NCBI GenBank assembly: GCA_045866215.1
Contig: AP035880.1
Coordinates: forward strand, 744,001-808,000
Direction of reading: 5' to 3'
Source of the DNA: Croceivirga sp009797885
Lineage (GTDB): Bacteria; Bacteroidota; Bacteroidia; Flavobacteriales; Flavobacteriaceae
DNA length: 64,000 bases
In this document: positions 44,666 to 53,551 of the stretch, one piece after another
Layout of the letters: the number at the start of each line of letters is the position of its first letter
Numbering within the stretch: position 1 is the stretch's first letter
The notes under the pieces: generated by a model
What the model saw: the letters and a program-made list of their open reading frames with translations, nothing else
Database searches by the model: none
What the model was told of the DNA's origin: nothing
Made by a program: the position numbers and the translations under genes

Positions 44666-45203
44666 CATACTGATAAAACTTATAAAATACGATGGCAAAA
44701 AGGGTGCCTACGGTAGCACCGACAATAATATCCGACGGATAGTGTACCCCAAGATAAATTCTACTTGCACAAAACAAAACTGGCCAAAGAAAAAAGAAAA
44801 AGGCCCATTTCCAGGTCCTCCTTACAAACAGGAACATCAATACTGTAACGGAAAAAGAACTTGAGGCATGCCCTGAAAAGAAACTATAATCCCTTGGCGT
44901 CCTCAAAACGCGAATCAAGGCATTGACCTCCAAATCATTACTAGGCCTTAAACGGGCAACCGAAACTTTGGCCCAATGTGTAATCAAGGTGATGAAAACA
45001 GCAAGAAAAACCAGGGTCATTACTTGAAAAAATGCCTCACGCTTGGGGTATTTCCGGAACAGTAGAAGGGCAAAAAAAAGGAAAAGGGGAATCCAAGTGC
45101 GGATTTCGGTAACTGTAGACCAAAATCCATCGTACGCTTCAATGCCCAAATTGTTCAGGAAAATGAGAAGCCCTTTATCCCATTGAAGCAATTCGTCCCA
45201 CAT
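44631..45203 (-). CDS. PAP2 family membrane phosphatase
   Basis: A 190-residue polytopic membrane phosphatase. The three PAP2 signature motifs are complete: KVSVARLRPS (C1), FFSGHASSS (C2), and RIYLGVHYPSDIIVGA (C3). The catalytic His lies in C3. Likely substrates are lipid phosphates such as undecaprenyl pyrophosphate or phosphatidic acid, and the sequence does not decide between them. It follows tatA by 2 bp on the same strand, so the two share a transcript. Confidence 0.93.
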   Translation of the reverse strand: MWDELLQWDKGLLIFLNNLGIEAYDGFWSTVTEIRTWIPLFLFFALLLFRKYPKREAFFQVMTLVFLAVFITLITHWAKVSVARLRPSNDLEVNALIRVLRTPRDYSFFSGHASSSFSVTVLMFLFVRRTWKWAFFFFLWPVLFCASRIYLGVHYPSDIIVGATVGTLFAIVFYKFYQYAIAPYTRLDRP

Positions 45204-45205
45204 CG

Positions 45206-45484
45206 TTATTTGGAGCTTCTACGAATGGTACCGGTGACATCATCGACATTTTTCTTGACTTCGTCCAGTTCTTTTCTGATGTCCTTGGTAATATCGGTAT
45301 CAATACCTTGCTTTTCAGCACTTTTCTGAATCTCCCGTTTAATATCATCGGTAGCATCACGGAGTTGGCGCATCCCCTTGCCCAATCCTTTAGCAATGCC
45401 AGGAATCTTATCCGCACCAAAGACCATCACCACGATAAAGAGGATAAAAACGATTTCTCCACCACTAATAAAAAGAAACTGCAT
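45206..45484 (-). CDS. tatA: Sec-independent translocase TatA/TatE family protein
   Basis: A 92-residue protein with one N-terminal transmembrane helix (about residues 8-21, GEIVFILFIVVMVFGADKIP, including the Phe-Gly hinge). An amphipathic helix (GIAKGLGKGMRQLRDATDDIKREI) and a charged coiled-coil tail follow. This is the TatA layout of the twin-arginine pathway that exports folded proteins. A candidate Tat substrate, the M15 peptidase at 54.8 kb, lies in the same window. The -7 element ends only a few bases before the start codon, so the mRNA may be leaderless. Confidence 0.92.
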   Translation of the reverse strand: MQFLFISGGEIVFILFIVVMVFGADKIPGIAKGLGKGMRQLRDATDDIKREIQKSAEKQGIDTDITKDIRKELDEVKKNVDDVTGTIRRSSK

Positions 45485-45488
45485 AGTA

Positions 45489-45496
45489 CAAAGATA
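45489..45496 (-). promoter_or_regulatory. -7 element abutting the tatA start
   Basis: Read on the minus strand this is TATCTTTG, an exact TAnnTTTG. Its last base is 5 nt from the tatA ATG, so transcription would begin at or next to the start codon. No TTG is found at the usual spacing. Confidence 0.4.
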
Positions 45497-45699
45497 GGTT
45501 TTGCTCAGGATTGATTAAAAACAATTGTGGAAGTTTCTTCTTCCCGTACTTCATTATCGGCTAAGGTAACCACCATTTAAAGGTGGTTTCCTGCAAAATA
45601 TCCCCTTTATGGGAATCCGAAAGTCATATTGGAGAATAAACCAGAAATCATCCTCCGCGGTCCATGTTGCCTCCAAAGCTTCCGCCTTAAAAAAGCAAA

Positions 45700-45723
45700 A
45701 AGCCCAGTGAAATCACTGGGCTT
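45700..45723 (-). terminator. Terminator after the M1 peptidase gene
   Basis: An 11-bp perfect stem AAGCCCAGTGA / TCACTGGGCTT with a 2-nt loop, 21 bp after the peptidase stop. On the minus strand it is followed by a T-rich run. Confidence 0.8.
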
Positions 45724-45743
45724 AACACTTTTACAAAGAAGGA

Positions 45744-48065
45744 TTATTTCCCTTTTACTTTTTCCTTGAATTGATCAAAGTCGGATTTCTCCTCTTTTTT
45801 GGGCCACGCATTATTCGTGGTATCAATATCCGCTGTTTCCAACTTGGGATCCACTACAATACCCACCAATTCCTTTTGTGAGGAAAAAACGCGCTTAACC
45901 TCTTCATCGTTCTTTCTCCAAATCTCTGGAGGATAGGTAATATTTTCCGTGGTCCCATCAGCATAGGTATATTCTACGATCAATGGCATTGGGATTCCTC
46001 CTGGCTTGTCAAAAGTAACCTCATAAAAATATTTTGGTTCCTTGACCTGGGCACGTTCTGCCTCCGTCATATTGTCCATCATGAACTCTTTCAGGTTTTG
46101 GGAAACCTCCGAGGGGGCCTTGTCCTTTAATTCTTCACTAAAATCCTCGCTTTCCTCATCTGCCAGGTATACCAAAGGTGGAAGGTCCGCTTCCGTAAGC
46201 CCACGGGCATCCATGTATTCCTGCATCTGTTTGGTAACCTTATTGGTCACGTAAAACTTTTTGACCCCTTTTACACCAATATCCACATAATCCGTAGTAT
46301 AAAACCAACCTCTCCAGTACCAATCCAAATCCACTGCTGAGGCATCCTCCATGGTCCTGAAAAAGTCTTCGGGGGTGGGATGCTTAAACTTCCAGCGTTG
46401 GGCATAGGTCTTAAAAGCATGGTCGAACAATTCCGGTCCCATAACGGTTTCCCTTAAAATATTTAAGGCCGTCGCCGGCTTACCATAAGCATTGGGGCCC
46501 AATTGATACACATTCTCCGGATTGGACATAATTGGTGAAATATAGCTCTGGTCACCCGCCATATAGGGCACTATCTTTGCCGCTTCGCCCCTTCGGGAGG
46601 GATACTTGTCATTGGGGGCAACGGCATCCGGATAGGTTTTGCCAAATTCCTGTTCCGTAAGGTATTGCATAAACGTATCCAAACCTTCGTCCATCCAACC
46701 CCATTGACGCTCGTCCGAGTTCACGATCATGGGAAAATAATTGTGGCCCACCTCATGAATGATAACACTTATCATTCCGTATTTGGTCCTATCGGAATAG
46801 GTACCATCCTCATTGGGACGTCCATAGTTCCAGCATATCATGGGATATTCCATACCCTGGTTCTTTGCATGGACCGAAATAGCTTTGTGATAAGGATAAT
46901 CAAAGGTATGCTTGCTATAGGTATGAAGTGTTTGGACCACTGCTTTGGTGGAATACTCCTCCCAAAGCGGATTTCCTTCCTTAGGGTAAAGGGACACGGC
47001 CATAACACTACGACCGTCCATTTTCACCGCTTGCATATCCCAAATGAATTTCCGGGAAGATGCGAAACCAAAATCGCGAACCATTCTTCCAGGCTCTGTT
47101 TTAAATTTCCAGGTTTTGGTCTTTTCCGAAAACCCTTTTTCCTTAGCCTCGGCTTCTTCTTGGGTCACTATGATCACGGGCTTATCGTATGATTTTTTGG
47201 CCTGCTCATATCGCTTCATCATATCCTTGGTAAAAACTTCCTTTCTATTTTGAAGTACACCGGTAGCATCCAACACATGATCTTCGGGAACGGTAATGTT
47301 CACTTCGTAGTTGCCAAAGGGCAAAGCGAACTCCCCACTGCCCCAAAATTGATGGTTTTGCCACCCCTCGACATCAGAATAGACTGCCATTCGTGGAAAG
47401 AATTGGGCAATAACATAGGCGCGGTTTCCATCTTTGGGAAAAAACTCGTATCCCGAACGTGCGCGATTTACGGTATGATCGGGAATATTGTACCACCACT
47501 TTATGGAAAAAGAAATATTCTCACCACTTTTTAAGGGCTTGGGAATATTGATCCGCATCATGGTCTGATTGATGGTATGCGACAAAGGTCTACCAGAGGA
47601 ATCCTTGACCCATTCAATATTGAAACCACCATCAAAGGGTTCCGTAACATAGGTCTGCGCAAAATTACCGGCCGTATAGGCAAGATTAACGCCATTTCCA
47701 TTACGCAATGGGGACTTGGAGTCTTTTGCCCTAACATTCTGGTCCAATTGTACCCAAAGGAATTCTAGATTGTCAGGGGAGTTATTGTAATACGTAATGG
47801 TTTCTTCTCCGTAAATCCTGGTATTCTTGTCATCCAAGGTGATATCCATCTTATAATCTGCCTGTTGTTGGTAATAATCAGGCCCAGGGGCTCCCGAAGC
47901 GGAGCGATAGGTGTTGGGGGTTGAAAACTCCTCGTATAATTGCTTAAATCGGCTTTGGTTATAGTGCCCAGGTTCACGCTCCCCTTTTTCTTCAGTTTCC
48001 TGTGCAATACCCACTGCTCCTAACAGAAAAAGAATTGAGGCAAAACAATACTTGATTTTATTCAT
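45744..48065 (-). CDS. M1 family aminopeptidase-like metallopeptidase
   Basis: A zinc metallopeptidase of about 773 residues with a signal peptide. I start it at the ATG at 48065 (MNKIKYCFASILFLLGAVGIAQ). A start at 48107 would add 14 residues in front of the signal peptide. The active site is HEVGHNYFP, with the third ligand in WMDEGLDTFMQYL, preceded by the M1-type exopeptidase segment KNQGMEYPMICWNYG. The C-terminal part is long and charged. It is probably a periplasmic or surface peptidase. It lies directly after a DUF6702 gene, a conserved pairing in Flavobacteriia. Confidence 0.92.
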   Translation of the reverse strand: MNKIKYCFASILFLLGAVGIAQETEEKGEREPGHYNQSRFKQLYEEFSTPNTYRSASGAPGPDYYQQQADYKMDITLDDKNTRIYGEETITYYNNSPDNLEFLWVQLDQNVRAKDSKSPLRNGNGVNLAYTAGNFAQTYVTEPFDGGFNIEWVKDSSGRPLSHTINQTMMRINIPKPLKSGENISFSIKWWYNIPDHTVNRARSGYEFFPKDGNRAYVIAQFFPRMAVYSDVEGWQNHQFWGSGEFALPFGNYEVNITVPEDHVLDATGVLQNRKEVFTKDMMKRYEQAKKSYDKPVIIVTQEEAEAKEKGFSEKTKTWKFKTEPGRMVRDFGFASSRKFIWDMQAVKMDGRSVMAVSLYPKEGNPLWEEYSTKAVVQTLHTYSKHTFDYPYHKAISVHAKNQGMEYPMICWNYGRPNEDGTYSDRTKYGMISVIIHEVGHNYFPMIVNSDERQWGWMDEGLDTFMQYLTEQEFGKTYPDAVAPNDKYPSRRGEAAKIVPYMAGDQSYISPIMSNPENVYQLGPNAYGKPATALNILRETVMGPELFDHAFKTYAQRWKFKHPTPEDFFRTMEDASAVDLDWYWRGWFYTTDYVDIGVKGVKKFYVTNKVTKQMQEYMDARGLTEADLPPLVYLADEESEDFSEELKDKAPSEVSQNLKEFMMDNMTEAERAQVKEPKYFYEVTFDKPGGIPMPLIVEYTYADGTTENITYPPEIWRKNDEEVKRVFSSQKELVGIVVDPKLETADIDTTNNAWPKKEEKSDFDQFKEKVKGK

Positions 48066-48126
48066 TTCTAACAGATTTTCCATTTGGGCAAAATAATTCC
48101 TTTTCAAGGAATAGAAGTAAAGAGGC

Positions 48127-48624
48127 TTATAAGTTTAACATTCCTTTAGCATTGGATTTTGTCAGTATAAAACTCTTTTTGTTCCCTTTCCATTTTATGT
48201 GCACCAGATTCTTTTGTTCATCAAATAGGTCGGTCAAAATCTCATTGTGCACTTCCACTTTTTTCAATTGGTCCAAGCCAACATTCGGCAGTTCCAAATA
48301 ACAAATGATAACGTCATTGTCATATTTCTTCCCTAAAAAATCGTATTCGGTAATTTTACCATCCAACCCAATCAAAAATTTGGCGCGCAGATACTTTTCG
48401 ATGTAAAAATCAGCCATTTGCGCCTCTTCCCCAGTCCCCAAAAAGGTCTGGACGTCATAGCGTTCCTTGAGTACTTCTTCCAGGTCATCAATAAAGATCC
48501 TTGTGGTTATCTGTAAGGCATCGTCCCTTTCATAATAGTTAACATTGGTGACACTCACATAAAACTTATGAAGCGTGGAAAAGGCCAAAAGTGGCAGTAA
48601 CAACAGGAAAATAATCTTTTTCAT
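48127..48624 (-). CDS. DUF6702 family secreted protein
   Basis: A 165-residue protein with a signal peptide (about residues 1-16, FLLLLPLLAFS). The DUF6702 pattern is visible: LHKFYVSVTNVNYYERDDALQITTRIFIDDLEEVL...YIEKYLRAKFLIGLDGK...CYLELPNV. The family typically sits beside an M1 peptidase gene, as here, and may help fold, chaperone or regulate it. That role is only an inference from gene association. Confidence 0.8.
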   Translation of the reverse strand: MKKIIFLLLLPLLAFSTLHKFYVSVTNVNYYERDDALQITTRIFIDDLEEVLKERYDVQTFLGTGEEAQMADFYIEKYLRAKFLIGLDGKITEYDFLGKKYDNDVIICYLELPNVGLDQLKKVEVHNEILTDLFDEQKNLVHIKWKGNKKSFILTKSNAKGMLNL

Positions 48625-48770
48625 TTCTATAAAATCAACCTATAAAACCAAGGGTTTGTTAGCACTAAGACTAAACAAAGCCTGTGCCATCTTCAATTCG
48701 GACCCAAAAATCGAGTGCGCTTTGAAACCCGATACGACATTCCAAATTTGCAATCCAAAATCCAACAAAC

Positions 48771-49607
48771 TTACTCCAACCCATTATTTTTTCGATACAA
48801 TTTGCTTCTATCCAATAAATAACTCCAAATTTTTAATTGGTCCCTTTCAGAAACCAGTCTTTGGAATTCATCATCCACTTCGCAGAAATACATAAAATCG
48901 TCCATTCTGGTCTTTGGAATCTTGAATTCCGCCAAGAAAATGGAATCGGCAAAATCCCGTTGCACCTTCAGGGTGCGTTCGTATTTCCTATCTATTTTGA
49001 TACGGTTCTTAAGCATTTTGGTCCTTCCGGTAATGGCATTGAGAATAGGGTTTAAAGGTACAATACCCGCTCCCGTTGTGGCCTCATAAAGCTTTCTCTC
49101 ACTTTGGGTTACAATTTTCACCTCTGCATTCGGAAGGCCCAAAGCTTCCGCACTCACCTCTTTATCCAACTGCAAACCGGAGAGGTCTTTTTCTATATCA
49201 CCGGAAAGCCCAAAAGGTTGTACGGTGACTTCTTGTAATTCATTTACAAACTCTTCCATGGGAATTTGGAGAAAGGGACTTGCCAAAAGGGCCCGTGACA
49301 CGGGCAATACTTTTCTTTTGAACTGTATGGCCGAGAATACCAAGGTATCCCCTTCCCTTACCTGAATTGAAAAATTCCCATCAAAATCAGTAATTGTTGC
49401 CCGTCTTGCAGTGCTGTTCTGTATGGTAATACCCATAACATCCCCGCTTTGGGAAGTAACCTTTCCTTTAAGTAGTTTGGAAGAAAAATCTTGGCCATGC
49501 CCAATTGCACAAAGGAGAAAAAAAATAAGGAGGGGGAAACCTTTACTTACCCTCGGCCAAAAATTTCTTGCTTTGGGTGACCAAAAAGTCAATGAGTTGA
49601 AATTCAT
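48771..49607 (-). CDS. CarboxypepD-reg-like domain protein, paralogue 1
   Basis: A 278-residue exported protein. A long N-terminus with a signal-like segment (GFPLLIFFLLCAIGHGQ, about residues 22-40) precedes a CarboxypepD-reg-like beta-sandwich at about residues 42-125. Its motifs are LLKGKVTSQSGDVMGITIQN...ATITDFDGNFSIQVREGDTLVFSAI. The C-terminal region is helical and basic. The ATG at 49607 lies 65 bp inside the end of the next gene upstream. I find no suitable ATG nearer the signal peptide, so a long coupled overlap seems real. It is similar over its first 130 residues to the neighbouring paralogue. Confidence 0.8.
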   Translation of the reverse strand: MNFNSLTFWSPKARNFWPRVSKGFPLLIFFLLCAIGHGQDFSSKLLKGKVTSQSGDVMGITIQNSTARRATITDFDGNFSIQVREGDTLVFSAIQFKRKVLPVSRALLASPFLQIPMEEFVNELQEVTVQPFGLSGDIEKDLSGLQLDKEVSAEALGLPNAEVKIVTQSERKLYEATTGAGIVPLNPILNAITGRTKMLKNRIKIDRKYERTLKVQRDFADSIFLAEFKIPKTRMDDFMYFCEVDDEFQRLVSERDQLKIWSYLLDRSKLYRKNNGLE

Positions 49608-50280
49608 TTTCTTTTTTCAAAAGGGACTGCGATGGGATTTTATCATCGCAATAAATCAGAAACGCATCTATTTTTTGTTGCGGTAAACTCAGGTCAACCA
49701 CAAAAAATTCATCATCATACACCTGGCGAAGGACTTCACTAACCTTTAGTTCAACCGTTTGTCCCGTATCCTGGTTCCGGGATTGAAAAATGGCCTTGAA
49801 TATATTCACAAAATTAAGTCGTCCCTCAATTCGATCATTCTGCGAGGTCCCTGCAATATTTTGCACCTCGGTACTCCGATCAATCTCATACTCGAACCCT
49901 TTAAATTTCTCATTCTTCACTTCCAGAAAACGTTTCTGGTTTTCCGGGGAAATGACTACTTCGTCCAGCTTGGTGATTTTTTCGGTGACTTCCACCACCA
50001 ATCTTTTATTCGCCAAAATGGCATCCGTAATCGTTATGATTTCCAATTGGTAGTTTACGGCGGTAAAGACCAATTGGTCCCCAGTTTTTACCTCAATCAT
50101 AAATCGGCCGTCCTCATCAGTGATCGTGGCCATTTGGGTATTGGTATTGATCACATTTTCATTGACCACATTGCTACCCCGATACAATACCTGACCACGT
50201 AACCATTCCCTGGTATCCGTTTGGGCAAAACCGACATAAAACGCTAGGGAAAAAATAAAGGAAAACAGCCTTTGGTCCAT
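49543..50280 (-). CDS. CarboxypepD-reg-like domain protein, paralogue 2
   Basis: A 245-residue exported protein with a signal peptide (about residues 1-19, FSLAFYVGFAQ). It carries a CarboxypepD-reg-like domain (LRGQVLYRGSNVVNENVINT...ATITDEDGRFMIEVKTGDQLVFTAV) and a variable C-terminal half. It is the first gene of a two-gene unit with its paralogue and is divergent from the 1012-residue repeat protein. This suggests a tandem duplication. Function is unknown; the family is associated with the outer-membrane and periplasmic faces of Bacteroidota. Confidence 0.82.
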   Translation of the reverse strand: MDQRLFSFIFSLAFYVGFAQTDTREWLRGQVLYRGSNVVNENVINTNTQMATITDEDGRFMIEVKTGDQLVFTAVNYQLEIITITDAILANKRLVVEVTEKITKLDEVVISPENQKRFLEVKNEKFKGFEYEIDRSTEVQNIAGTSQNDRIEGRLNFVNIFKAIFQSRNQDTGQTVELKVSEVLRQVYDDEFFVVDLSLPQQKIDAFLIYCDDKIPSQSLLKKENEFQLIDFLVTQSKKFLAEGK

Positions 50281-50475
50281 GGAGACGAGATAATGTTTTG
50301 TTAAAGAAAAACTTTGCGCACCACATATAAAAATTAGGTGGTGGTAAACTTTTGTTAATTCTCAAAAATAAGACATCCTACTTATTGAACGTATTGCCTA
50401 CCCAAAATTACCTTCCATTTAACTTGACAGGGTAGCATTTTGACGTATATAATTAGTTTGATACGGTTAGAAAGC

Positions 50476-50483
50476 TATTTTTG
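50476..50483 (+). promoter_or_regulatory. Candidate -7 element for the repeat-protein operon
   Basis: TATTTTTG matches TAnnTTTG, 26 nt before the first start codon. A TTG lies 15 nt further upstream, closer than ideal. Confidence 0.4.
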
Positions 50484-50509
50484 TTGGTCGCACAAAACCT
50501 ACTTCGTAA

Positions 50510-53500
50510 ATGTCTTACATCATGAGAGCACCGATTTACTCTTTTTTCCTGATTTTCTTGGCTTTAACCAGTGCTAGGGCCCAAGTAAAAATAGGGGACA
50601 ATCCGCAAAACATCAATCCCACGTCTCTATTGGAATTGGAAAGCACTTCAAGTGCCTTGGTCATCACACGGGTAAGCGAAGCCCAAATGACAGGAATGGC
50701 ACCACTTCGGGGGGCACTGGTGTATAATACAGATGAAGAATGTGTTTTCTACTACAATGGAAATGAATGGTTTAATTTGTGTGAGGACGAAGGCAGTGTC
50801 AATGTTAGTCTTGAGGTCATCAATGATGAGTTGGTGCTTACGGACAGTAGTGACAACGCGGTAAGCATTCCGCTGGAAGATTTAAATACCCTTACGTTTA
50901 CCACTGATGCGATTGTAAACCCTACCCAACCCATAGTTAGGGACAGTACCATTGTCATCACACAAAATGGGACAAACTATAATTTTGAGGTCGGGGAAAT
51001 TACGGGAGACAATATTGTGGACTCTTCCATTAATGGTTTTTCGGACATTCAGGATGCTTCCATCACCGCCAATAAATTAAGTGACAACGTAGCCGGGGTT
51101 GGACTAAGTCAGGCGGTAAATGGGTCCTTGAATGTGGACCTTTCCCAAATCACCGGTACCGGCACATTAAGTTCATCGGGGACCATAGCCATTATTGGGC
51201 AACCTATGAATGCGCTTTTTAACGATATCGCCATTGATGTAGCCGACAACGGTATCACCTCGGCCAAGATATTGGACGGGCAAGTGCAGACCGACGATAT
51301 TGCGGACAATGCGGTGTCAACGGCAAAAATATTGGACGACAATGTGACCGTTGATAAGATCAATTCGGGTACGGCCAACCAGGTCCTCAGGACCAATGCC
51401 GCGGGAACCGACGTCGAATGGGGCGTGATCGATGCCAACTCCATAACCGGACAGGACCTCACCGCAACCGATGGGTCTATCACCGTCGCCACCGGGACCG
51501 GGGCGACACTCGTCGCAAGCTCCATTTCCGTGACCAACGACGGGATAACCAATGCCAAGATAGCGGACGATGCCGTACAGGTCGAGAACATCCTAAACGG
51601 CACCGCAAACCAGGTCCTTAGGACCAATGCCGCGGGAACCGATGTCGAGTGGGGCGTGATCGATGCCAACTCCATAACCGGACAGGACCTTACCGCCACC
51701 GATGGGTCCATAACGGTTGCCACGGGAACCGGGGCGACTCTCGTCGCAAGCTCCATTTCCGTGACCAACGACGGGATAACCAATGCCAAGATAGCGGACG
51801 ATGCCGTACAGGTCGAGAACATCCTAAACGGCACCGCAAACCAGGTCCTTAGGACCAATGCCGCCGGAACCGATGTCGAGTGGGGCGTGATCGATACCAA
51901 CTCCATAACCGGGCAGGACCTTACCGCCACCGATGGGTCCATCACCGTCGCCACCGGGACCGGGGCGACTCTCGTCGCAAGTTCCATTTCCGTGACCAAC
52001 GACGGGATAACCAATGCCAAGATTGCGGACGATGCCGTGCAGGTCGAGAACATCCTAAACGGTACCGCGAACCAGGTCCTTAGGACCAATGCCGCTGGAA
52101 CCGATGTCGAGTGGGGCGTGATCGATGCCAACTCCATAACCGGGCAGGACCTTACCGCAACCGACGGGTCCATAACCGTCGCTACGGGAACGGGGGCGAC
52201 ACTCGTCGCAAGCTCCATTTCCGTGACCAACGACGGGATAACCAATGCCAAGATTGCGGACGATGCCGTACAGGTCGAGAATATCCTAAACGGTACCGCC
52301 AACCAGGTCCTCAGGACCAATGCCGCAGGAACCGATGTCGAGTGGGGCGTGATCGATGCCAACTCCATAACCGGACAGGACCTTACCGCAACCGATGGTT
52401 CCATCACCGTCGCTACGGGAACGGGGGCGACACTCGTCGCAAGCTCCATTTCCGTGACCAACGACGGGATAACCAATGCCAAGATAGCGGACGATGCCGT
52501 ACAGGTCGAGAACATCCTAAACGGTACCGCCAACCAGGTCCTCAGGACCAATGCCGCGGGGACCGATGTCGAGTGGGGCGTGATCGATGCCAACTCCATA
52601 ACCGGACAGGACCTCACCGCGACCGATGGGTCCATCACCGTCGCCACCGGGACCGGGGCTACACTCGTCGCAAGCTCCATTTCCGTGACCAACGATGGGA
52701 TAACCAATGCCAAAATAGCGGACGATGCCGTACAACTCGAAAATATTGCGAATGGGACAACCGATGGTAATATTATCCAATGGAGTGGAACAACCTCGGA
52801 ATGGGTAGAAACTGCGGTTCCCAGTGCCTTCGTTACAGGCTCCACGGCAGGCTCTGTTTTCTTTGCCGATGCCACTGGAAATTTAACCGAAAACAATGCA
52901 CAGTTTTTTTGGGATCAAACGGGCAATAGACTTGGAATTGGAACTAATACACCAGCTGTAGGCACAAAGCTTCATGTGGCCAATGGCAATACGAGGACTG
53001 AAGGGATTCTAAATTCTGCAGGAACACTTTTAAACCCTGCTTATGGGTTTTCTGGGGATACTGATACAAATACGGGCATGTACTTCCCCGCACAGGACCA
53101 ATTAGGTTTGGTCGTTGGTGCATTGGAAGCGATAAACGTAAGGGAAATAGGAAATGCCACGGAAACCACAATAAATGGCAGTCTTGAATTAACGGAACAG
53201 CTTTTTGATGAAACAGCTGCAGCTGGAAATGCGGGAGATGTCTTAACAGCTACGGCAACAGGTACCGAGTGGAGAGAGCCTGCCGTAGTGGCCATGGGAA
53301 AAGCCAATGGAGCAAATTCCATTAGTGTCAACGGAGCAACTGTTGGCGGCGCAGGGGGAGGAGTAAATACTGTTACTTTAAATACAGCGCGACCAGATGG
53401 GGATTACATCATACAATTATCGGTCGCAGGCGACAACAGAATTTTTGTAACTTCTCAAAATGCTGGGGATTTTACAGTTGAAATAAGAGATAATGCTACA

Positions 53501-53548
53501 GACGCACTCGTAATTGCCAATTGGTATTTCACGGTCTTGGATTTTTAA
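50510..53548 (+). CDS. Repetitive exported protein with six 77-residue repeats
   Basis: A 1012-residue protein. Its signal peptide is cleaner from the second ATG at 50522 (MRAPIYSFFLIFLALTSARAQ), so the first four residues may not be translated. The N-terminal domain (about residues 25-95, KIGDNPQNINPTSLLELES and GALVYNTDEECVFYYNGNEWFNLCE) is typical of Flavobacteriia surface proteins. Parallel-beta-like stretches of ITSAKIL and DIADNAVSTAKI type come next. Six near-identical 77-residue repeats occupy residues 287-748. A C-terminal region (LGIGTNTPAVGTKLHVANG) resembles tail-fibre/adhesin heads. I see no type B sorting domain in it. It is followed 3 bp later by a T9SS type B cargo gene, so the two are probably co-expressed. 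Confidence 0.85.
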   Translation: MSYIMRAPIYSFFLIFLALTSARAQVKIGDNPQNINPTSLLELESTSSALVITRVSEAQMTGMAPLRGALVYNTDEECVFYYNGNEWFNLCEDEGSVNVSLEVINDELVLTDSSDNAVSIPLEDLNTLTFTTDAIVNPTQPIVRDSTIVITQNGTNYNFEVGEITGDNIVDSSINGFSDIQDASITANKLSDNVAGVGLSQAVNGSLNVDLSQITGTGTLSSSGTIAIIGQPMNALFNDIAIDVADNGITSAKILDGQVQTDDIADNAVSTAKILDDNVTVDKINSGTANQVLRTNAAGTDVEWGVIDANSITGQDLTATDGSITVATGTGATLVASSISVTNDGITNAKIADDAVQVENILNGTANQVLRTNAAGTDVEWGVIDANSITGQDLTATDGSITVATGTGATLVASSISVTNDGITNAKIADDAVQVENILNGTANQVLRTNAAGTDVEWGVIDTNSITGQDLTATDGSITVATGTGATLVASSISVTNDGITNAKIADDAVQVENILNGTANQVLRTNAAGTDVEWGVIDANSITGQDLTATDGSITVATGTGATLVASSISVTNDGITNAKIADDAVQVENILNGTANQVLRTNAAGTDVEWGVIDANSITGQDLTATDGSITVATGTGATLVASSISVTNDGITNAKIADDAVQVENILNGTANQVLRTNAAGTDVEWGVIDANSITGQDLTATDGSITVATGTGATLVASSISVTNDGITNAKIADDAVQLENIANGTTDGNIIQWSGTTSEWVETAVPSAFVTGSTAGSVFFADATGNLTENNAQFFWDQTGNRLGIGTNTPAVGTKLHVANGNTRTEGILNSAGTLLNPAYGFSGDTDTNTGMYFPAQDQLGLVVGALEAINVREIGNATETTINGSLELTEQLFDETAAAGNAGDVLTATATGTEWREPAVVAMGKANGANSISVNGATVGGAGGGVNTVTLNTARPDGDYIIQLSVAGDNRIFVTSQNAGDFTVEIRDNATDALVIANWYFTVLDF
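51368..52753 (+). repeat. Six tandem 231-bp units
   Basis: Six in-frame 77-codon units starting GTANQVLRTN and ending near VENILN. At protein level the units are almost identical (IDTNS in unit 3 against IDANS in the others, plus a changed end in the last unit). The DNA differs at many third-codon positions. The block is GC-rich relative to its surroundings. Confidence 0.96.
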
Positions 53549-53551
53549 GTC

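Noticed and set aside
45609..45713. A 34-codon plus-strand frame in the gap between tatA and the M1 peptidase
   Set aside because: It runs into the terminator stem, has no recognisable features and opposes the neighbouring genes.
51109..52896. A 595-codon open frame on the minus strand across the 231-bp repeats
   Set aside because: Same cause: the high GC and periodic codon use of the sense repeats keep the antisense frame open. The translation is a Val/Ser/Ala-rich repeat without known motifs.
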